From: an uncultured Bifidobacterium sp.
Lineage (GTDB): Bacteria; Actinomycetota; Actinomycetes; Actinomycetales; Bifidobacteriaceae
NCBI GenBank assembly: GCA_937874315.1
Contig: CALNAE010000050.1
Location: forward strand, 1 to 9,943
Direction of reading: 5' to 3'
DNA length: 9,943 nt
The notes below the pieces were generated by a model. That model did not search any database. It was not told where the DNA came from and worked only from the letters and a program-made list of their open reading frames with translations. Shown here piece after piece: positions 6,599-9,943 of the stretch. The position numbers were made by a program, and so were the translations under genes. Positions within the stretch are counted from its first letter, which is position 1, and each line of letters starts with the position of its first letter.

Positions 6599-6741
6599 GT
6601 GGCCATTGTCCCAGCACCCCTTGGCAAACTTCGTCTGTGGGCTGTCACTTCATACGCGGGTTCGTGCGCGGCGCGAGAAGGCATATTCTGATAGCTCGGC
6701 GGTGATACGCCGTGTCAGGCCGTGGGGAATTCGTGCCGGCC

Positions 6742-6771
6742 TTGATGCGGGTGCGTTGGCTATGCCATAAT
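6742..6771 (+). promoter_or_regulatory. Candidate promoter of the P-type ATPase gene (extended -10)
   Basis: TTGATG (6742-6747), an 18-bp spacer, and CATAAT (6766-6771) preceded by TGC, which fits an extended -10. Transcription would start near 6778, giving a leader of about 100 bases. The other parts of 6599-6876 hold no gene I can support, and I found no convincing promoter for the divergent rlmB. Confidence 0.5.
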
Positions 6772-6786
6772 GGACTGTGAGGCAAA

Positions 6787-6812
6787 GCGCCGATGATCAC
6801 GCGTCCCGGCGC
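6787..6812 (+). repeat. Hairpin in the P-type ATPase leader
   Basis: GCGCCG (6787-6792) and CGGCGC (6807-6812) are exact reverse complements around a 14-base loop. A 10-bp palindrome CGCAGCTGCG (6823-6832) follows. I do not recognise a known metal riboswitch (no M-box or yybP-ykoY signature seen). These may be plain leader structure or operator sites. Confidence 0.3.
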
Positions 6813-6865
6813 CCATTAACCGCGCAGCTGCGTAGTGCATGCAGTTGACTACTTCGCGGCCAATC

Positions 6866-6871
6866 GAGGAG
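6866..6871 (+). promoter_or_regulatory. Strong ribosome binding site of the P-type ATPase gene
   Basis: GAGGAG lies 5 bases before ATG 6877. It sets the start there instead of at the in-frame ATG at 6835, which has no such site. Confidence 0.8.
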
Positions 6872-6876
6872 TTATC

Positions 6877-9849
6877 ATGGTTGGTCAATCTGACGATCAA
6901 TCCGGAACAGCGCGAAGCACGAGAGTGCCGTCCGCGACCAGACAAACCACGCGGAACGGATTGCAACAGCATGCCGCAGATCCTTCTTTGTCCGACGTGG
7001 ACGACGTCGCGCATGAACTTGATGTCAATCCACAGCACGGCCTGGATACGGCAGAGGTGCGGCGACGGCTGATACGGTTCGGCCGTAACGAGTTGGACAG
7101 CGTGCCGCCCCCGCCTCGCTGGAGACGTTTCCTGGCGCAGTTCCGTGACCCGCTTGTCTATCTGCTGCTTGCCGCCACGGTGATCTCGTTGGCGGCGTGG
7201 GTTATCGAGCGTATCAGCGGCGAGACCGGCGCGTCCTCGGAGAAGCTGCCGTTCGATGCCATTGTCATCGTGCTCATTCTGGTAGTGAACGCAGTGCTCG
7301 GTTATCTGCAGGAGACGAAGGCGGAGCAGGCGGTTGATGCGCTCGCCAAGATGACCGCACCCCAGAGTTCGGTGCTGCGTGACGGCAGGATCGTGCGTAT
7401 CGATACGGCCGAAATCGTGCCAGGCGACATCGTGGTTCTGGCCGAGGGTGATTCAGTGCCCGCCGATGGACGTCTGGCATCAGCCGCTTCCCTTCGGATC
7501 GCCGAAGCGAATCTGACCGGAGAATCGGTGCCTGTGGGCAAGAAGATCGCCACGCTGCACAGTGCCAAGGCCCTTGGCGACCGCACCAACATGGTGTTCA
7601 ACGGCACTGCCGTGACCCAAGGCACGGGGCGCGTCATCGTGACCGCGACCGGCATGCGCACGCAGGTCGGGCATATAGCCGAGATGTTGACTCGTACCGA
7701 GGATGAAATGACGCCGCTGCAGCGCGAGATGGGTCGTGTGTCCAAGATTCTCGGCATCGCGGTATGCATCATCGCCGTGATCGTGCTGGCGGCCCTCGCC
7801 TTGGCGGAAGGTTTCCGTGACGTTCAGGATGTAATCGATTCTCTGCTGCTCGCCGTTTCGTTGGCGGTAGCGGCCGTCCCCGAAGGGCTGGCCACGATTC
7901 TTACCGTGGTGCTCGCTCTCGGCGTGCAGCGTATGGCGGCGCATCGTGCCATCGTCAAGAAACTGTCCTCGGTTGAGACCCTCGGTTCGGCCTCGGTGAT
8001 TTGTTCCGATAAGACCGGAACGCTGACCCGAAATGAGATGACGGTCGAGCGCGTGGTCACGGCCAGCGGCGAGATACGGCTTACCGGTACCGGATATCGC
8101 CCGGAGGGCCGGATGCTGAATGCGAATGGGTCGCAGGACGTCGATTCCACGGTGCGTCATGAGGTACTGTCGACGTTGGGTATAGGCGCCTTGGCCAACG
8201 ATGGTGACCTGCGTAAGGAATCCGGCGTCTGGGAGGCGATTGGCGACCCGACGGAGGTTTCGCTCCTCGTCGCCGCGAACAAAGTGGGCGCGGCTGGGCA
8301 ATATGGGAATTTCCAACGTGTTGCGCAGGTGCCTTTCACATCCGAGCGCAAACGCATGTCGGTCATCGCAAAGGATGTTTCGGATGACAATAGGCTGACG
8401 GTGTTTGCCAAAGGCGCACCGGATGTGCTGCTTTCATGGTGCACGCGCATCGTCGTCGGCGGTGCGGTACGCCGGCTCACGGATGGCGACCGCGCCGATA
8501 TCCTCGCGGCTGTCGAACGGCTTTCCTCGCAGGCGTATCGTACGCTCGGACAGGCGTATCGGCCGCTTCAGACGCGCTCTATGACTGAGATTCCGGGCAT
8601 TCGCGCGAATGCCGCCGGACAGGTTGCCGATATAGCCGAGCAGAGCGACGTCGTCGAGTCCGGGCTGATATGGACGGGAATTGTCGGTATCATCGATCCT
8701 CCACGCACCGAGGTGCGCGACAGCATAGCCGAGGCGCACCGTGCCGGTATCCGAACGGTGATGATCACCGGCGATCACCCGTTGACCGCCGCACGTATCG
8801 CCTCCGATCTTGGAATCACCGACCGGGACGGAGGCACGCTGACCGGCGACCAACTCGATGCGCTCGCCGACGATGCCGCCTTGGACAAGGTCACCGCGAA
8901 GGTCTCCGTGTATGCGCGCGTCGCGCCGGAGCACAAGCTGACTATTGTGAAATCCCTGCAGCGACAGCACAACATCGTCGCCATGACGGGAGACGGCGTC
9001 AATGACGCTCCAGCCGTGAAAGCCGCCGACATCGGCGTGGCCATGGGCGTCACCGGCACGGAGGTGACGAAGGAAGCGGCGAAGATGATCCTCGCCGATG
9101 ACAATTTCTCCACCATCGTCGATGCCGTGCGCGAGGGGCGTGGCATTTTCGACAATATCCGCAAGTTCCTGCGTTATTTGCTCGGCTCGAACGTTGGTGA
9201 GGTGTTCACCGTCTTCGGCGGGGTCATATTCGCAGGGTTCCTCGGCATCACCCAACCGGGCTCCCAGGGCGTCACGGTGCCGCTGCTGGCCACGCAGCTG
9301 TTGTGGATCAACCTGCTCACCGACGCCGCTCCCGCCCTCGCCATGGGCGTTGACCCCTCGGCCGAGGATGTGATGAATCGCAGGCCGCGCGGCGTTCATG
9401 ACAATGTCATCGATCGGCCGATGTGGAACGACATCATCTTCACCGGGCTCGTGATGGCGACGGTGACGTTGATCGGTATGGATATGCACCTTTCCGGAGG
9501 CCTGTTCACCGACCGCAGCGTTGGCATGAACGGTCATGAGGCGCAGATGCTTGAGGCGAGGACCATGGGGTTCACCATTCTCGTATTCGCACAGATGTTC
9601 AACGCGCTCGCCTCGCGTTCGCATCTGCGTAGTGCGTTCAGCGGTCTGTTCTCCAACGCCTGGTTGTGGGGGGCGATCGCGCTGTCGACCCTGTTGCAGG
9701 TATTGGTGATCTACGTGCCGGTGCTTAATCTGGCGTTCGGCACGATTCCGCTCACTGCCGGGGCGTGGCTGGAATGCTTGGGCCTTGCGGCGGCGGTGCT
9801 GGTCGCTTCGGAACTGCGTAAAGTAGCGTTGCGTGCCATGGAACCGTGA
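6877..9849 (+). CDS. P2A-type cation-transporting ATPase (calcium-type)
   Basis: A 990-residue membrane pump that uses ATP to move cations, most likely Ca2+ out of the cell. Ten membrane segments are visible: M1-M2 (92-109, 127-147), M3-M4 (290-310, 320-350) and M5-M10 (from about 768 to 980). Actuator motif TGES is at 214-217. The phosphorylated residue is D378 in SDKTGTLT; nucleotide-domain KGAPD is at 512-516, hinge DPPR at 607-610, MITGDH at 629-634 and TGDGVND at 704-710. Compared with SERCA, the cation residues in M4 (E336 in VPEGL), M5 (N772, E775 in SNVGEV) and M6 (N812, T815, D816 in INLLTD) are kept, arguing for Ca2+ over Na+/K+ or H+. The SERCA M8 glutamate position aligns by eye with H916, so site I may be altered. 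Length is slightly above the usual roughly 900 residues because of a polar N-terminal tail of about 40. No partner genes are adjacent. Mn2+ is a possible alternative substrate. Confidence 0.92.
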   Translation: MVGQSDDQSGTARSTRVPSATRQTTRNGLQQHAADPSLSDVDDVAHELDVNPQHGLDTAEVRRRLIRFGRNELDSVPPPPRWRRFLAQFRDPLVYLLLAATVISLAAWVIERISGETGASSEKLPFDAIVIVLILVVNAVLGYLQETKAEQAVDALAKMTAPQSSVLRDGRIVRIDTAEIVPGDIVVLAEGDSVPADGRLASAASLRIAEANLTGESVPVGKKIATLHSAKALGDRTNMVFNGTAVTQGTGRVIVTATGMRTQVGHIAEMLTRTEDEMTPLQREMGRVSKILGIAVCIIAVIVLAALALAEGFRDVQDVIDSLLLAVSLAVAAVPEGLATILTVVLALGVQRMAAHRAIVKKLSSVETLGSASVICSDKTGTLTRNEMTVERVVTASGEIRLTGTGYRPEGRMLNANGSQDVDSTVRHEVLSTLGIGALANDGDLRKESGVWEAIGDPTEVSLLVAANKVGAAGQYGNFQRVAQVPFTSERKRMSVIAKDVSDDNRLTVFAKGAPDVLLSWCTRIVVGGAVRRLTDGDRADILAAVERLSSQAYRTLGQAYRPLQTRSMTEIPGIRANAAGQVADIAEQSDVVESGLIWTGIVGIIDPPRTEVRDSIAEAHRAGIRTVMITGDHPLTAARIASDLGITDRDGGTLTGDQLDALADDAALDKVTAKVSVYARVAPEHKLTIVKSLQRQHNIVAMTGDGVNDAPAVKAADIGVAMGVTGTEVTKEAAKMILADDNFSTIVDAVREGRGIFDNIRKFLRYLLGSNVGEVFTVFGGVIFAGFLGITQPGSQGVTVPLLATQLLWINLLTDAAPALAMGVDPSAEDVMNRRPRGVHDNVIDRPMWNDIIFTGLVMATVTLIGMDMHLSGGLFTDRSVGMNGHEAQMLEARTMGFTILVFAQMFNALASRSHLRSAFSGLFSNAWLWGAIALSTLLQVLVIYVPVLNLAFGTIPLTAGAWLECLGLAAAVLVASELRKVALRAMEP

Positions 9850-9885
9850 CTCTGTCTTTTCTGTCTCCTCTGCCCCTGTCCTCAC
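9850..9885 (+). other. Pyrimidine-rich, G-poor tract after the P-type ATPase
   Basis: Directly after the stop codon the + strand is almost all C and T, with CTGTC recurring at 9852, 9861 and 9876. No hairpin terminator is visible in the remaining sequence. A C-rich, G-poor, unstructured stretch just past a stop codon resembles a Rho loading site, but this is a weak compositional argument. Confidence 0.25.
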
Positions 9886-9900
9886 TGCCGTGCCAATGCG

Positions 9901-9933
9901 GTTCAGTGGGCGTATTTTTCGTTCAGTGGGCGT
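9901..9933. repeat. Two direct copies of a 13-bp sequence, 20-bp period
   Basis: GTTCAGTGGGCGT occurs at 9901-9913 and again, exactly, at 9921-9933, separated by ATTTTTC. The repeat runs nearly to the window edge, so more copies could follow. It may be a paired protein-binding site or a dispersed intergenic repeat; I cannot tell which. Confidence 0.7.
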
Positions 9934-9943
9934 TGGCTGTGGG

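Noticed and set aside
6835..6876. ATG at 6835 as the start of the P-type ATPase
   Set aside because: It lacks a ribosome binding site, whereas GAGGAG sits 5 bases before the ATG at 6877.
6778..6876. A metal-sensing riboswitch in the P-type ATPase leader
   Set aside because: Only one short hairpin and a 10-bp palindrome are visible. I could not find signature sequences of the M-box or yybP-ykoY families.
8434..9885. A long minus-strand open frame (483 codons) opposite the P-type ATPase
   Set aside because: It lies antisense to an unmistakable pump gene. Its translation is rich in His, Arg, Gly and Asp with no recognisable motif, as expected for a GC-rich shadow frame.
9901..9943. The start of a CRISPR array
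   Set aside because: The repeat unit is 13 bp with a 7-bp spacer, far too short, and no cas gene is present.

Overview
The window is typical of a Bifidobacterium or a close relative: high-GC coding DNA, compact genes, a stand-alone MsmK/UgpC-type sugar-importer ATPase, a DUF4032 kinase-like protein of the kind found in Actinobacteria, and AAGCCC/GGGCTT-type hairpin terminators. This assignment comes from remembered family resemblance. I cannot name the species.

Layout from left to right. (1) 1-327: the 3' end of a small polytopic membrane protein resembling the GtrA family, on the + strand. (2) 516-2572, on the - strand: a two-gene operon with a LytTR response regulator first and an AgrC-like GHKL histidine kinase second, overlapping by 4 bp (GTGA). 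A perfect 28-bp palindrome at 455-482 lies between this operon and the convergent membrane gene. No agrB- or agrD-like gene is present, so the signal it senses is unknown. (3) 2573-2948: a divergent intergenic and leader region with two candidate + strand promoters. The proximal one (TTGACG, 16 bp, TATAGT) is good. (4) 2949-4076: the ABC ATPase, followed by three stacked hairpins (4081-4174). (5) 4205-5602: a DUF4032 protein with a kinase-like N-terminal half. It is convergent, with a 3-bp gap, to (6) 5606-6598 on the - strand, a SpoU-family rRNA 2'-O-methyltransferase (RlmB-like). (7) 6877-9849: a 990-residue P2A-type (calcium-type) P-type ATPase with its own promoter and a strong ribosome binding site. 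Beyond it lie a pyrimidine-rich tract and a 20-bp-period direct repeat that reaches nearly to the window edge.

Functionally the genes look like independent units, not one pathway: signal sensing (the two-component pair), energy supply to sugar importers (the MsmK-type ATPase), rRNA modification (the methyltransferase) and cation export (the P-type ATPase). All the complete genes look intact. There are no insertion sequences, phage genes, tRNA or rRNA genes, or CRISPR arrays that I can recognise. I see no convincing novel multi-gene system. The points worth a second look are small: the 28-bp palindrome with an alternative pairing partner, the orphan Agr-like pair, the ABC ATPase leader with an in-frame upstream ATG at the predicted transcription start, the conserved kinase residues of the DUF4032 protein, the altered M8 cation residue in the P-type ATPase, and the terminal direct repeat.
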